This document shows positions 28,083-37,195 of a stretch of DNA of 64,000 bases, piece by piece. The notes under the pieces are model-generated. The model saw nothing but the letters and a program-made list of their open reading frames with translations. It was not told where the DNA came from and did not search any database. Within the stretch, counting starts at the first letter, position 1. Every line of letters begins with the position of its first letter. A program made the translations under genes and the position numbers. The DNA is from Terriglobia bacterium (GTDB taxonomy: Bacteria; Acidobacteriota; Terriglobia; Terriglobales; SCQP01): the NCBI GenBank assembly GCA_021323595.1, contig JAJPKR010000056.1, positions 62,001 through 126,000 on the forward strand. Direction: 5' to 3'.

Positions 28083-28475
28083 ATGCGCCACGATACGATG
28101 GTTCGGAATGGTTGGCGCCGCTGGGCAGCGAGTGCGATCTTAATCCTGGGCACCGCGTTTGCCATCGGCTGCGGGGGCACCTCCTCGATCAGTTCCAGCC
28201 CTGCTCCGCAACCGCCACCGCCCAGCAGCTCGCACAGCGTGGTGCTGAACTGGACGGCGAGCGCGTCGCAGGCGGCCGGCTATAACGTCTATCGCAGCCA
28301 AACCTCGGGCGGGCCCTATTCGTTGGTCAACTCGACGCCCGTCACCCAAACGACGTTCACCGACAGCAAGGTGCAAGCCAGTCAAACGTACTACTACGTG
28401 ACTACGGCGGTGGACTCGCAGGGCGTGGAAAGTGCTTATTCTAATCAGGTTACGGTGAGTATTCCGGCAAACTGA
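28083..28475 (+). CDS. Small secreted FN3-domain protein, probable lipoprotein (copy 1)
   Basis: The protein is 130 residues. An N-terminal basic stretch and hydrophobic helix end in AIGCGG (cysteine at about residue 28), a lipobox-like site although alanine at -3 is not ideal. A Pro/Ser linker follows, then one fibronectin type III domain: SHSVVLNWTASAS, GYNVYRS, SLVNSTPV, TYYYVTTAVDSQGVESAYSN. The protein ends right after the domain. A good SD (GGGAG) precedes the ATG at 28083. It is divergent from the exosortase and upstream of the sigma-54 regulator. A close paralogue is at 33110-33511. Role unknown; a surface or matrix binding module is a reasonable guess. Confidence 0.8.
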   Translation: MRHDTMVRNGWRRWAASAILILGTAFAIGCGGTSSISSSPAPQPPPPSSSHSVVLNWTASASQAAGYNVYRSQTSGGPYSLVNSTPVTQTTFTDSKVQASQTYYYVTTAVDSQGVESAYSNQVTVSIPAN

Positions 28476-28486
28476 TCCCTCCGGCC

Positions 28487-28503
28487 GCGCCCGCTTCGGG
28501 CGC
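28487..28503 (+). terminator. Hairpin after the FN3 gene, terminator-like without T-tract
   Basis: GCGCCCG (28487-28493) and CGGGCGC (28497-28503) pair perfectly around a CTT loop, 12 bp after the stop. No run of T follows, so termination, if any, would need help. Confidence 0.35.
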
Positions 28504-28573
28504 ACGAGAATACTAAATCCAGGCTTCCCGCGACGGAAAATGTTTTCCCGTTTGGGCAAGGGTTTTTCCCTAA

Positions 28574-28604
28574 CCGGGGGGACACAATTCGTCACCTCCC
28601 CTGG
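28574..28604. other. Hairpin in the leader of the sigma-54 regulator gene
   Basis: CCGGGGGG (28574-28581) can pair with CTCCCCTGG-type sequence (28597-28604) through eight pairs including two G-T wobbles. It lies about 100 bp before the regulator start, in a 230-bp gap that otherwise shows no recognisable element. Confidence 0.3.
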
Positions 28605-28705
28605 CCACATCCGCAACTGCTTGCATTTGTGATTTCTCATCTTGCGAAATCGCTCCCGAACGAAGGGAGGGGTTTGGCCCTGAAGCTGCTCCTAAGGACA
28701 GAGTC

Positions 28706-29740
28706 ATGGCCAGGGAAATCCTTGATCCCCCGCTGATTACCTCCGAACTCCCCCCGCAAGAGGTCATCTTTGGCAGCACCCCGGCGATGCAAATCGTGCG
28801 GCAGACGGTGGCCAAGGCCGCCGGCGCGAACATCCCGGTGCTGATCCGTGGGGAGAGCGGCACGGGCAAAGAACTGATCGCCACGCTGCTGCACGGCCTC
28901 TCGCCGTGGGCTGCGGGCCCCTTCGTCCGAGTGAACTGTCCCGCGATTCCCGGCACGCTGGTGGAGAGCGAGCTGTTCGGCTTCGAGAAGGGCGCGTTTA
29001 CCGGTGCCATGCTCTCCAAGCCGGGACGGGTGGAGATGGCCGACGGCGGGACGCTGTTTTTGGACGAGATCGGCGACCTCGATCCGATGCTGCAGGCGAA
29101 GCTGCTGCGCCTGCTGCAAGATGGGCAATTCAACCGCATCGGCTCGCATCAAGACCGGCAGTTGAACGTGCGGGTGGTGTGCGCCACCAACCGCCATCTG
29201 GAAGAAGAAATGGCGGCGGGGGGGTTCCGCCGCGATCTGTTCTATCGCATCAACGCCGTCACGGTGGCGCTCGTGCCCCTGCGCGAGCGCAGCGACGATA
29301 TTCCCTGCCTGGTCGAGTATTTCTTGATGCATTACAGCCGCAAATACGGGCGCCGGCCGATGCCGCTGTCATCGGTGCTGATGAGCGAATTGCGGCGCCA
29401 CTCCTGGCCGGGCAACGTGCGGCAACTCGAAAACCTGATTAAGCGCTACGTGATTTTGGATTCGGAGGAAGTGATCATCTCCGAGCTGCTGCAAGCGAAC
29501 GACGACCTAGGCCTGCCGGTGCCGAACGGGGCCTGCTCGCTGAAAGACGTCACCCGCGAGGCAGTGGCGAAGATCGAGCGCAAGTTCATCTTGCGCGCGC
29601 TGCAAGCGAGCAACTGGAACCGCCGCCAGGCCGCCGGCGCGCTGAAGATCAGCTACCGCTCGCTGCTTTACAAGATCAAGGAGGCGGGGATTCCGCCGCA
29701 CCGCACGCCCTCGGCCGCGCGCATGAAGGAGGAGGCGTAA
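28706..29740 (+). CDS. Sigma-54-dependent transcriptional activator (AAA+ and Fis HTH, no receiver domain)
   Basis: The protein is 344 residues. The AAA+ domain has Walker A GESGTGKE (49-56), the sigma-54 contact loop GAFTGA (96-101) and Walker B GGTLFLDE (114-121), then FYRINAVTV and WPGNVRQLEN. A C-terminal Fis-type helix-turn-helix (about 303-328, NRRQAAGALKISYRSLLYKI) binds DNA. There are only about 20 residues before the AAA domain, so no phosphoreceiver or sensor domain is present. Position at the head of an EPS locus beside an exosortase resembles PrsR-type control of PEP-CTERM/EPS systems. The next gene starts one base after its stop, so they are co-transcribed. Confidence 0.93.
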   Translation: MAREILDPPLITSELPPQEVIFGSTPAMQIVRQTVAKAAGANIPVLIRGESGTGKELIATLLHGLSPWAAGPFVRVNCPAIPGTLVESELFGFEKGAFTGAMLSKPGRVEMADGGTLFLDEIGDLDPMLQAKLLRLLQDGQFNRIGSHQDRQLNVRVVCATNRHLEEEMAAGGFRRDLFYRINAVTVALVPLRERSDDIPCLVEYFLMHYSRKYGRRPMPLSSVLMSELRRHSWPGNVRQLENLIKRYVILDSEEVIISELLQANDDLGLPVPNGACSLKDVTREAVAKIERKFILRALQASNWNRRQAAGALKISYRSLLYKIKEAGIPPHRTPSAARMKEEA

Positions 29741-29741
29741 G

Positions 29742-31325
29742 TTGCAGCCGCCGTTGCGCCGTCGCGCGCCGAACTGTCTCGCGGATTATCTGGGCATCGC
29801 CCGCCGCCGCTGGGCGTGGGCGGTGCTGCCCTTTCTAGCGGTCGGGGTCACCGGAGGGCTGATCGTGCGGCGCATGCCGCGGCTGTATTTGTCGCAGGCG
29901 CTGATCTTGGTCGAGGGGCAAAAGGTGCCGTCCGACTTCGTCAAACCGACGGTGAGCAGCGACATCAACGATCTGTTGAGCTCGATCAGCCAGACCATCC
30001 TCAGCCGCACGAGCCTGTGGGGCATCATCCAGAAATACGGGCTGTATCAAGAGCTGCGCGGCCGCAGGACGGAGATGGAACTGGTGCAGCGGATGCGCGA
30101 CGACATTCAAGGCCCGACGCTGGCCAAACTGTCGCAAACGGACACCGGGACGGGACCCGACCGCGATGGCGGCGCGTTCACCATCGCCTACGAGGGGCGC
30201 AGCCCGCAGGAAGCGCAGGAAGTGACGCAGGAGCTGGCGAATCTCTTCATCGAAGAGAACCTGCGCGTGCGCCAGCAGCAGGCGCAAGGGACCGAAGACT
30301 TCATCGATGTCGAATTGGACAAGGCGCGAGCGACGCTGCAAGGCCAGTCGGCGAAGCTCGAGGCGCTCAAGAGCCAATACATGGGCAGCCTGCCCGAGCA
30401 GCAGGCGAGCAATTTGCAGCAGCTGGGCCAGGAGCAGGCGGCGCTGCAAGCGGCCGAGGGCGCCGTCGCGCGCGATCAACAGCAGCGGACGTATCTGCAA
30501 TCGCTGCTGGCGGCGCTGGCTTCGCCCGCCGCGGAAACGGCCGCGCCCACCTCGCCCTTGGCCAATCAGCTGCAGGCCGACGAAGCGAAGCTGGCCACCC
30601 TCGAGCAAATCGACACGCCGGAGTATCCCGACGTCAAGCGCTTGAAGGCGGAGATCAGCGCCCTCAAGCAGCAGATCGCGGCCACCGCCCAGGCTTCGCC
30701 GGTGGCGCCGGGGCCGAACGGGCTGTCGCAACAGCAGATCAAGGGCGAGCTGGCGACGCTCGACCAAGACGCCGCCTGGCAGGCGCGCCAGCAAAGGGCG
30801 ATCGAGGCCAAGATTCATGAACTCGAGCGGCGGGTGGAGATGGAGCCGGCGGTGGAAGCGCGGCTCAACAGCGTGCAGCGCGACTTCGACATCGCCAAGC
30901 TCAACTACGAGTCGCTGCTGCAAAAAAAGAACGCGGCGGCGATCGCCGCCGCCATGGAGCAGCAGGCGGAGGGCGAGGAGTTCCGCATCATCGATCCCGC
31001 GAACCTGCCCTCGCGGCCCGACAAACCCAGTTACCTGAAGCTGGGGGTGGCGATTTTGCTGGCGGCGGTGGTGGCCGGCGCCGGCGCGGCGGCGGCGCGC
31101 GAATTCGCCGACCCCAGCCTGCGCAACGAGCGCGACGTGGCCTATTACCTGGGCGTGCCGCTGCTGGCGACCTTTCCCAAAGTGCTGAGCCGGGCCGAGC
31201 AGGCGCAGTTGCGGCGGCGGCGCGTCACGCTGGCGCTGGCCAGTCTCGGCTTCGCGGTGCTGGCCGCGGGCGGCGGGGTCGCCTGGTATTTGCACAGCGC
31301 CGGGGCGCTGGGGTGGAGGTTCTAG
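29742..31325 (+). CDS. Polysaccharide chain-length determinant / GumC-like inner-membrane protein
   Basis: This 527-residue Wzz-domain protein has a membrane helix at about 25-43, a periplasmic beta region (LYLSQALILVEGQKVP), a long Gln/Ala-rich coiled coil (about 165-390, many heptad-like stretches) and a returning helix at about 430-450. Near the C-terminus a further hydrophobic segment occurs (about 495-518). The LNYESLLQKKNAAAIAAAMEQQAEGEEFRIID phrase is typical of the family linked to exosortase loci. It controls polymer length and export with the cytosolic ATPase encoded next. The start is a TTG at 29742 directly after the regulator stop. Confidence 0.9.
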   Translation: MQPPLRRRAPNCLADYLGIARRRWAWAVLPFLAVGVTGGLIVRRMPRLYLSQALILVEGQKVPSDFVKPTVSSDINDLLSSISQTILSRTSLWGIIQKYGLYQELRGRRTEMELVQRMRDDIQGPTLAKLSQTDTGTGPDRDGGAFTIAYEGRSPQEAQEVTQELANLFIEENLRVRQQQAQGTEDFIDVELDKARATLQGQSAKLEALKSQYMGSLPEQQASNLQQLGQEQAALQAAEGAVARDQQQRTYLQSLLAALASPAAETAAPTSPLANQLQADEAKLATLEQIDTPEYPDVKRLKAEISALKQQIAATAQASPVAPGPNGLSQQQIKGELATLDQDAAWQARQQRAIEAKIHELERRVEMEPAVEARLNSVQRDFDIAKLNYESLLQKKNAAAIAAAMEQQAEGEEFRIIDPANLPSRPDKPSYLKLGVAILLAAVVAGAGAAAAREFADPSLRNERDVAYYLGVPLLATFPKVLSRAEQAQLRRRRVTLALASLGFAVLAAGGGVAWYLHSAGALGWRF

Positions 31326-31327
31326 GC

Positions 31328-32143
31328 ATGTTCGGACGCCGCAAACAAGAGCCCTTCGCCTTGGTGCCGGTGCCGGCGACGCCGCCGGCCCCCGCTGCCG
31401 GCGGCGATGACGCCATCGTGCCGGCGCTGCGGCTGCCCTCGACGCCGGAAAAGTTGGTCGCGGTGCCGGCGCTGCCCGGCGACGCGCAGAGCAGTGTTTT
31501 CGCCTGGGAACAATGCCGCGTGCTGCGAACGCGGCTGCAGCTGATAATGCGCGAACGCAATTTGCGCACGCTGCTGGTGACCAGCGCCGTCGCCGGCGAG
31601 GGCAAGACCTTCGCCGCCGCCAACCTGGCGATGAGCTTCAGCCAGCTGGAGGACAAGCGGGTGCTGTTGATGGACGCGGATCTGCGCCGCCCCGGCCTGA
31701 GCGCCTTTTTCGGGCAGCAGATTCGCGCGGGGCTCACCGATTGCCTCAGCAACGGACACCGCCTCACGGACGTGATCGTGCCGCTGCATCCGCGGCTCGA
31801 CTATTTGCCCACCAAGCCGGCGTTCGAGCACTCGGTGGAACTGCTCAATCGCGGCCGCATGCGCGAGCTCATCGCCGACTGCGCCGCGCGCTACGACCTG
31901 GTGGTCATCGATTCGGCGCCGCTGAGCCCGATCGCCGACACGCAAGTGCTGATTCGGCTGGTGGATGCGGCGGTGCTGGTGGTGCGCGCCGGGGTGTCTC
32001 CCTACCCGCTGGTGCGGCAAGCCGCCGAACTGTTGCAGCCGAAGCTGATCGGAACGGTGCTGAACGCCGTAGATCGCTCCGACGGCCAAGATTATTCGCC
32101 GTACCGCTACTACTATTCGCCGCGGCCGGAGGGCGCGAAGTGA
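31328..32143 (+). CDS. BY-kinase-type ATPase (CpsD/CapB-like tyrosine autokinase)
   Basis: The protein is 271 residues, cytosolic. Walker A is AVAGEGKTFAAANLA, Walker A' LLMDADLRRPGL and Walker B LVVIDSAP, the set that defines bacterial tyrosine kinases of capsule loci. The C-terminus carries a tyrosine cluster, DYSPYRYYYSP, the expected autophosphorylation tail. An N-terminal Pro/Ala-rich linker of about 55 residues may contact the Wzz-like partner. The start ATG at 31328 follows the previous stop by two bases. It is expected to act with the preceding gene product in polymer length control. Confidence 0.9.
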   Translation: MFGRRKQEPFALVPVPATPPAPAAGGDDAIVPALRLPSTPEKLVAVPALPGDAQSSVFAWEQCRVLRTRLQLIMRERNLRTLLVTSAVAGEGKTFAAANLAMSFSQLEDKRVLLMDADLRRPGLSAFFGQQIRAGLTDCLSNGHRLTDVIVPLHPRLDYLPTKPAFEHSVELLNRGRMRELIADCAARYDLVVIDSAPLSPIADTQVLIRLVDAAVLVVRAGVSPYPLVRQAAELLQPKLIGTVLNAVDRSDGQDYSPYRYYYSPRPEGAK

Positions 32144-32483
32144 AGGCCGGCGGCGGAGGCGGCCCGATTGGGACCGCGAAGGTTTACGGCTGAGGTTTGG
32201 TAGCGGCTCGCTGGAGGAGAGCGGCCGCGGGAGCACAAAGTCGGGAACGGGCGAAGAGCTCGTTCTCGCCCGCTTCGTGGGGGCACGGGGATTGGTTGCG
32301 CCAATTCCTACCCAGCGGAGGCCGGCACGCCAGAGGGGGCGCGCGGCTTCCGCGCTTGTCGGCTGCTTCGGCACCGGCACACCGAGGCCGAATCGAGATC
32401 AGGCGCAGCTTTTCGCGCAAGCGAACGGCCCGGCGCCGCGGCTATGGTCACTCTGCCGCTGAAGTGACGGGGCGAAGCTATCT
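32144..32483. other. 340-bp gap, probable structured leader of the NusG-like gene
   Basis: No gene is recognised. Two hairpins are seen: GGATTGG/CCAAT-T-CC (32289-32308, loop TTGCG, one bulged T) and GCGCGG/CCGCGC with a CTT loop (32341-32355). GGTAGCG at 32199-32205 matches the core of the ops element recognised by RfaH, but seven bases is weak evidence. The gap is unusual because spacing within this locus is otherwise a few bases. Confidence 0.45.
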
Positions 32484-33059
32484 ATGAGCACTTGGGAAAC
32501 CTTGAGCAGCGTGCCGGCGATAACGCCGCAGTGGGCGGGCCTCGAACCACCCGCCCCGGCTACCGGAGGGGCGCAGTGGTACGCCGCGTGCACCCGCTCC
32601 CGCCATGAAAAGACCGTCGCCGAGCAGCTGGCCGGCAAGGGCATCGAGTACTTCCTGCCCCTGTGCCGCACGGTGCGCCGCTGGCAGAGCCGCACGGCGG
32701 AAGTCGAGCTGCCGCTCTTCAGCGGATACATCTTCGTCCGCATCCCGATCGAGGAGCGCCTGCGCGTGCTGACCGTCGCCGGCGTGGCGTACTTGGTCAG
32801 CGCCGGGGGACGGGCGATCTCCGTTCCCGAGCAACAGCTCGAGACCCTACGGATGCGCTTGGCCAATGGGATTCACGCCGAACCGCATCCTTATTTAACG
32901 GTCGGCGGGCGCGTGCGCGTGGTGCGCGGCGCGCTGGAAGGCCTGGAAGGGATTCTGCTGCGAAAGCAGGGACGGGCGCGCCTGATCGTCTCGATCGAAA
33001 TGATCATGCGCTCGATCGTCCTAGATGTGAACGCCGCCGACGTCGAGCCGCTTTTCTAA
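32484..33059 (+). CDS. NusG-like transcription antitermination factor (RfaH/UpxY type)
   Basis: The protein is 191 residues. The NGN domain (about 30-135) has QWYAACTRSRHEKTVAEQL and LPLFSGYIFVRIP; the KOW domain (about 140-191) has VGGRVRVVRGALEGLEGILLRK. Specialised NusG paralogues of this kind travel with EPS and capsule operons and let RNA polymerase read through long polar gene clusters. A 30-residue N-terminal extension precedes the NGN core. Position near the start of a roughly 30-kb plus-strand run supports this role. Confidence 0.9.
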   Translation: MSTWETLSSVPAITPQWAGLEPPAPATGGAQWYAACTRSRHEKTVAEQLAGKGIEYFLPLCRTVRRWQSRTAEVELPLFSGYIFVRIPIEERLRVLTVAGVAYLVSAGGRAISVPEQQLETLRMRLANGIHAEPHPYLTVGGRVRVVRGALEGLEGILLRKQGRARLIVSIEMIMRSIVLDVNAADVEPLF

Positions 33060-33109
33060 GGTACTTTCCCCGATAGCAAAAGTATGAATTTGCAGTACAA
33101 TCACAGACC

Positions 33110-33511
33110 GTGCGGCTGTGGTTCCGACGGCGTGTTGCCAGCGCCTGGAGGCAAGGGGTGTGGCCCGCGATTGTAGTCGCGGCGCTTCTGGCCTTGCCCA
33201 CCGTGCGCTGCGGTGGAAGCGCTCATATGGCATCCACGGTTCAGCCGCCGCCGCCCGCGTCCTCCACGCACTCCGTGCTGCTGAACTGGACGGCGAGCCC
33301 TTCCGCGGTGGTCGGCTACAACGTCTATCGCGCCACCAGCCAGAACGGGCCGTTCACGAGATTGAACGCCGCGCCGGTGACCGCCACCCAGTATCGCGAC
33401 AGCAACGTCACCGCCGGGGCAACCTATTACTACGCGACCACGGCCATCAACGCCCAGGGCGTCGAAAGCGCCTATTCGAACTACGTCACGGTTCAGATTC
33501 CGCAAAGTTAA
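33110..33511 (+). CDS. Small secreted FN3-domain protein (copy 2)
   Basis: This 133-residue paralogue of the protein at 28083 starts at a GTG. A basic N-terminus and hydrophobic helix end in TVRCGG; the arginine at -1 does not fit a lipobox, so it may be released or anchored differently. The FN3 domain is THSVLLNWTASPS, GYNVYRAT, TYYYATTAINAQGVESAYSN. It ends immediately after the domain. It sits between the antiterminator and the priming sugar transferase. TACAAT at 33096-33101 resembles a -10 box but lacks a -35. Confidence 0.78.
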   Translation: MRLWFRRRVASAWRQGVWPAIVVAALLALPTVRCGGSAHMASTVQPPPPASSTHSVLLNWTASPSAVVGYNVYRATSQNGPFTRLNAAPVTATQYRDSNVTAGATYYYATTAINAQGVESAYSNYVTVQIPQS

Positions 33512-33593
33512 CCGAATCCACTGAGCATCGCAGCCGGCGCGCGAGACCCTGACGCACGGGCTTCGACGCCGGTCTGCTTTCCCGAGACAAACT

Positions 33594-34697
33594 ATGTCCA
33601 CCACCAAGGCCGGGCCCCGCCTGGAGCTCTCCGTCCACGCCGGGCCGATGCCGGAACCCGAGTTTCTGCGCCTGCTGTGCTGGGAACGCAAGCGGGCGGA
33701 ACGCAGCAATCGCCCCTTCCTGCTGCTCTTGCTCGAGGGCGCCGGGCTCTTCGAGGACCGGCGCCGCGCGCAGCAACTGGTGGCGGCGCTGGAAGCGAGC
33801 AAGCGGGAGACGGATTTTCTCGGCTGGCACCAGACCGAGACGCGGCTGGGGGTCATTTACACCGAGATCGAGGGTGCCGCGCCGTCCGCCTTGCAGGCGG
33901 CAGTGCAGCAGCGCATCGCGGCCGCCTGGGCGCCGCTCCTTACCGAAGAGCAGCTGGCCGCGGTGCGCTTCAGTTTTCACTTCTTCCCCGAGCCCTGGCA
34001 CGCGGAGAAGCGGCCGGCAACGGCGGCGTTTTATCCCGACCTGGAGCCGAAGCGCAAGCAGCAGCGGGCGGCGCGGATCGCCAAGCGCGCCATCGATATC
34101 GTCGGCGCGGCGCTGGCGCTGCTCTTCTTCTCGCCGGTGCTGGCGCTGGCGGCGCTGGCGATCAAGCTGGATTCGCGCGGGCCGGTGCTCTTCCGCCAGC
34201 AGCGGCTGGGGCAGTTCGGCCGGCCCTTTTTGCTGTTCAAGTTCCGCTCGATGCACGTCGCGAACGATCCCGCGATCCACCGCGCCTATATCGAGAAGTT
34301 CATCAACGGCAGCTTGCCGGAGAATGGCGGCGGCCCGCAGGTGTTCAAGATCCAGAACGACCCGCGCGTGACCCGCGCGGGCCGCTGGCTGCGCAAGACC
34401 AGCCTGGACGAGCTGCCGCAGTTCTGGAACGTGCTCCGCGGCGAGATGTCGCTGGTCGGGCCGCGGCCGCCGATCCCCTACGAAGCCGACAAATACAGCG
34501 TCTGGCATCACCGCCGGGTGCTCGAGGCCAAACCCGGCATCACCGGCCTGTGGCAAGTCTATGGGCGCAGCCGCACCGCCTTCGAAGAGATGGTGCGCCT
34601 CGATCTGCGCTATGTCCGCAACTGGTCGCTGTGGCTGGACCTGAAAATACTCTTTCGCACCCCCATCGCCGTCATTTTCGGCACCGGCGCGTACTGA
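33594..34697 (+). CDS. Priming sugar transferase with degenerate GGDEF-like N-terminal domain
   Basis: The protein is 367 residues. The C-terminal bacterial sugar transferase domain (about 160-367) has [16 protein letters not shown] (membrane anchor), [48 protein letters not shown] and [14 protein letters not shown]. It transfers a sugar-phosphate to undecaprenyl phosphate, the first step of repeat-unit assembly. The first 140 residues have no membrane helices, unlike WbaP/WcaJ, and resemble a GGDEF fold without catalytic residues: [19 protein letters not shown] and [21 protein letters not shown]. It could sense a nucleotide signal. Confidence 0.9.
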   Translation: MSTTKAGPRLELSVHAGPMPEPEFLRLLCWERKRAERSNRPFLLLLLEGAGLFEDRRRAQQLVAALEASKRETDFLGWHQTETRLGVIYTEIEGAAPSALQAAVQQRIAAAWAPLLTEEQLAAVRFSFHFFPEPWHAEKRPATAAFYPDLEPKRKQQRAARIAKRAIDIVGAALALLFFSPVLALAALAIKLDSRGPVLFRQQRLGQFGRPFLLFKFRSMHVANDPAIHRAYIEKFINGSLPENGGGPQVFKIQNDPRVTRAGRWLRKTSLDELPQFWNVLRGEMSLVGPRPPIPYEADKYSVWHHRRVLEAKPGITGLWQVYGRSRTAFEEMVRLDLRYVRNWSLWLDLKILFRTPIAVIFGTGAY

Positions 34698-34726
34698 AGC
34701 GCCACCATCCACGAAAGGAACGCGTC

Positions 34727-36133
34727 ATGAAGATCAGTATCATGGGAGCAGGATACGTCGGCCTCACGACGGCCGCATGCTTGGCCGAGATCGGCCATGA
34801 GGTGCTTTGCGCCGATAACGACGAAACCAAGCTGCGCGGTCTGGAAGCCGGGCGCCTGCCCTTCTTCGAGCCGGGGCTGGAAGGCATCGTCGCGCGAGCC
34901 CGCCGGAACGGCCGGCTGCGCTTCGTCGAGCCAGCGGCGGCGATCGCCAGCGAGGGAGTGCTGTTCATCTGCGTCGGCACGCCGCCGCGCGACAACGGCG
35001 AAGCCGACCTCTCCGCGATCGAGGCGGTGGCGCGCGCGGTGGCGCGCACCGCCAGCGGCTATCGGCTGATCGTCGAGAAGAGCACCGTGCCGGTGCAAAC
35101 GGCCAAGCGGCTGCGCAAGCACCTGAGCGCCTATTCGCGCAACGGCTTGCAGTATGACGTGGTCTCGAACCCCGAGTTCTTGCGCGAAGGCTCGGCGGTG
35201 GAGGACTTCTTCCATCCCGACCGGATTGTCGTGGGCGCGGAGAGCCCGCGCGCCCGGGAGCTGATGACCGCCGTGTACCGGCCGCTGCTCGATCAGACGT
35301 TCGCGTGCCCCGTCCATACCGATGCCGCTTGCCCGGAGCAGGCGCCGCCGCGGCTGATCGTGACCGACACCAACAGCGCCGAGTTGATCAAGCACGCCTC
35401 CAACTCCTTCCTGGCGATGAAGATCTCCTTCATCAACATGGTGGCGGATCTGTGCGAGGCGGCCGGCGCCGACATCGACAAGGTCGTCGAAGGCCTGGGC
35501 AGCGACCGCCGCATCGGTCCGTCGTTTCTGCGGCCCGGCATCGGCTTCGGCGGCTTCTGCTTCCCCAAGGATCTGCAGGCGTTCGTCCGCATCGCCGAAA
35601 ACTTCGGCTGCGATTTCGCGCTGCTCAAGGAAGTGGAAAATATCAACGCGCGCCGCGTCGAGCAGTTCGTGGCCAAGGTGCAAAAGGAGCTTTGGACCTT
35701 GCGCGGCAAGAAGCTCGCCGTGTGGGGCCTGGCCTTCAAGCCAGAGACCGACGACGTGCGCTTCGCGCCGGCGCTGGCGATCATCCGCCGGCTGCAGGCC
35801 GAAGGCGCGCAGGTGCACGCCTACGATCCGCAGGCGCGCGAGAAGGCGGCGCAGGAGCTGAGCGGCGTTCGCTTCCATGACGATCCCTACGCCGCGGCGG
35901 ACGAAGCCGAAGCGATCTTGCTGCTGACCGAGTGGAGCGAATTCCGGTACCTCGATTGGAACCGCATCGCGGCAGCGATGGCGCGGCCCTTGTTGTTCGA
36001 CGGCCGCAACATGCTCGAGCGCGAAGTCATCACCGCCCACGGACTGCATTACTTCGCTATCGGCAAGGAGCCGGCGGCGCCGCTGCTCGCGCGCCAAAGC
36101 CTGGGGGCGGCCCTGGCCGAGGCGGCCAGCTAG
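34727..36133 (+). CDS. UDP-glucose 6-dehydrogenase
   Basis: The enzyme oxidises UDP-glucose to UDP-glucuronate with NAD. It is 468 residues. The Rossmann loop is [15 protein letters not shown] (7-21). The catalytic cysteine is C278 in [13 protein letters not shown], where phenylalanine replaces the usual serine before Cys. [21 protein letters not shown] and the C-terminal [17 protein letters not shown] are typical. An AAAGGA SD precedes the ATG at 34727. It feeds the UDP-xylose synthase immediately downstream. Confidence 0.93.
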   Translation: MKISIMGAGYVGLTTAACLAEIGHEVLCADNDETKLRGLEAGRLPFFEPGLEGIVARARRNGRLRFVEPAAAIASEGVLFICVGTPPRDNGEADLSAIEAVARAVARTASGYRLIVEKSTVPVQTAKRLRKHLSAYSRNGLQYDVVSNPEFLREGSAVEDFFHPDRIVVGAESPRARELMTAVYRPLLDQTFACPVHTDAACPEQAPPRLIVTDTNSAELIKHASNSFLAMKISFINMVADLCEAAGADIDKVVEGLGSDRRIGPSFLRPGIGFGGFCFPKDLQAFVRIAENFGCDFALLKEVENINARRVEQFVAKVQKELWTLRGKKLAVWGLAFKPETDDVRFAPALAIIRRLQAEGAQVHAYDPQAREKAAQELSGVRFHDDPYAAADEAEAILLLTEWSEFRYLDWNRIAAAMARPLLFDGRNMLEREVITAHGLHYFAIGKEPAAPLLARQSLGAALAEAAS

Positions 36134-36159
36134 GCCGGCGCCAGGATTCGGAGCCCAGC

Positions 36160-37128
<969 letters not shown>

Positions 37129-37195
37129 TTTTCGCGACGGTTCCCCCCCCCGCCGTCCTTCCCGAACCACCTGCAATCCTGATTGGAGTTGCTCC

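Noticed and set aside
28675-28690. Sigma-54-like element (TGGCCC-N5-CTGCT) before the activator gene
   Set aside because: GG/GC spacing is right, but transcription would start only a few bases before the ATG and would exclude the ribosome binding site; the match is also imperfect.
32199-32205. RfaH-type ops element (GGTAGCG)
   Set aside because: Only seven bases match, the rest of the ops consensus is absent, and such a match is expected by chance; kept only as a side note.
26935-33511. PEP-CTERM sorting signals on the FN3 proteins
   Set aside because: Both proteins end directly after the FN3 domain, with no terminal motif, helix or basic tail.
33677-34726. N-terminal extension of the UDP-glucose dehydrogenase frame
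   Set aside because: It runs out of frame through the sugar transferase gene; the real start at 34727 has an SD and the Rossmann motif follows at once.
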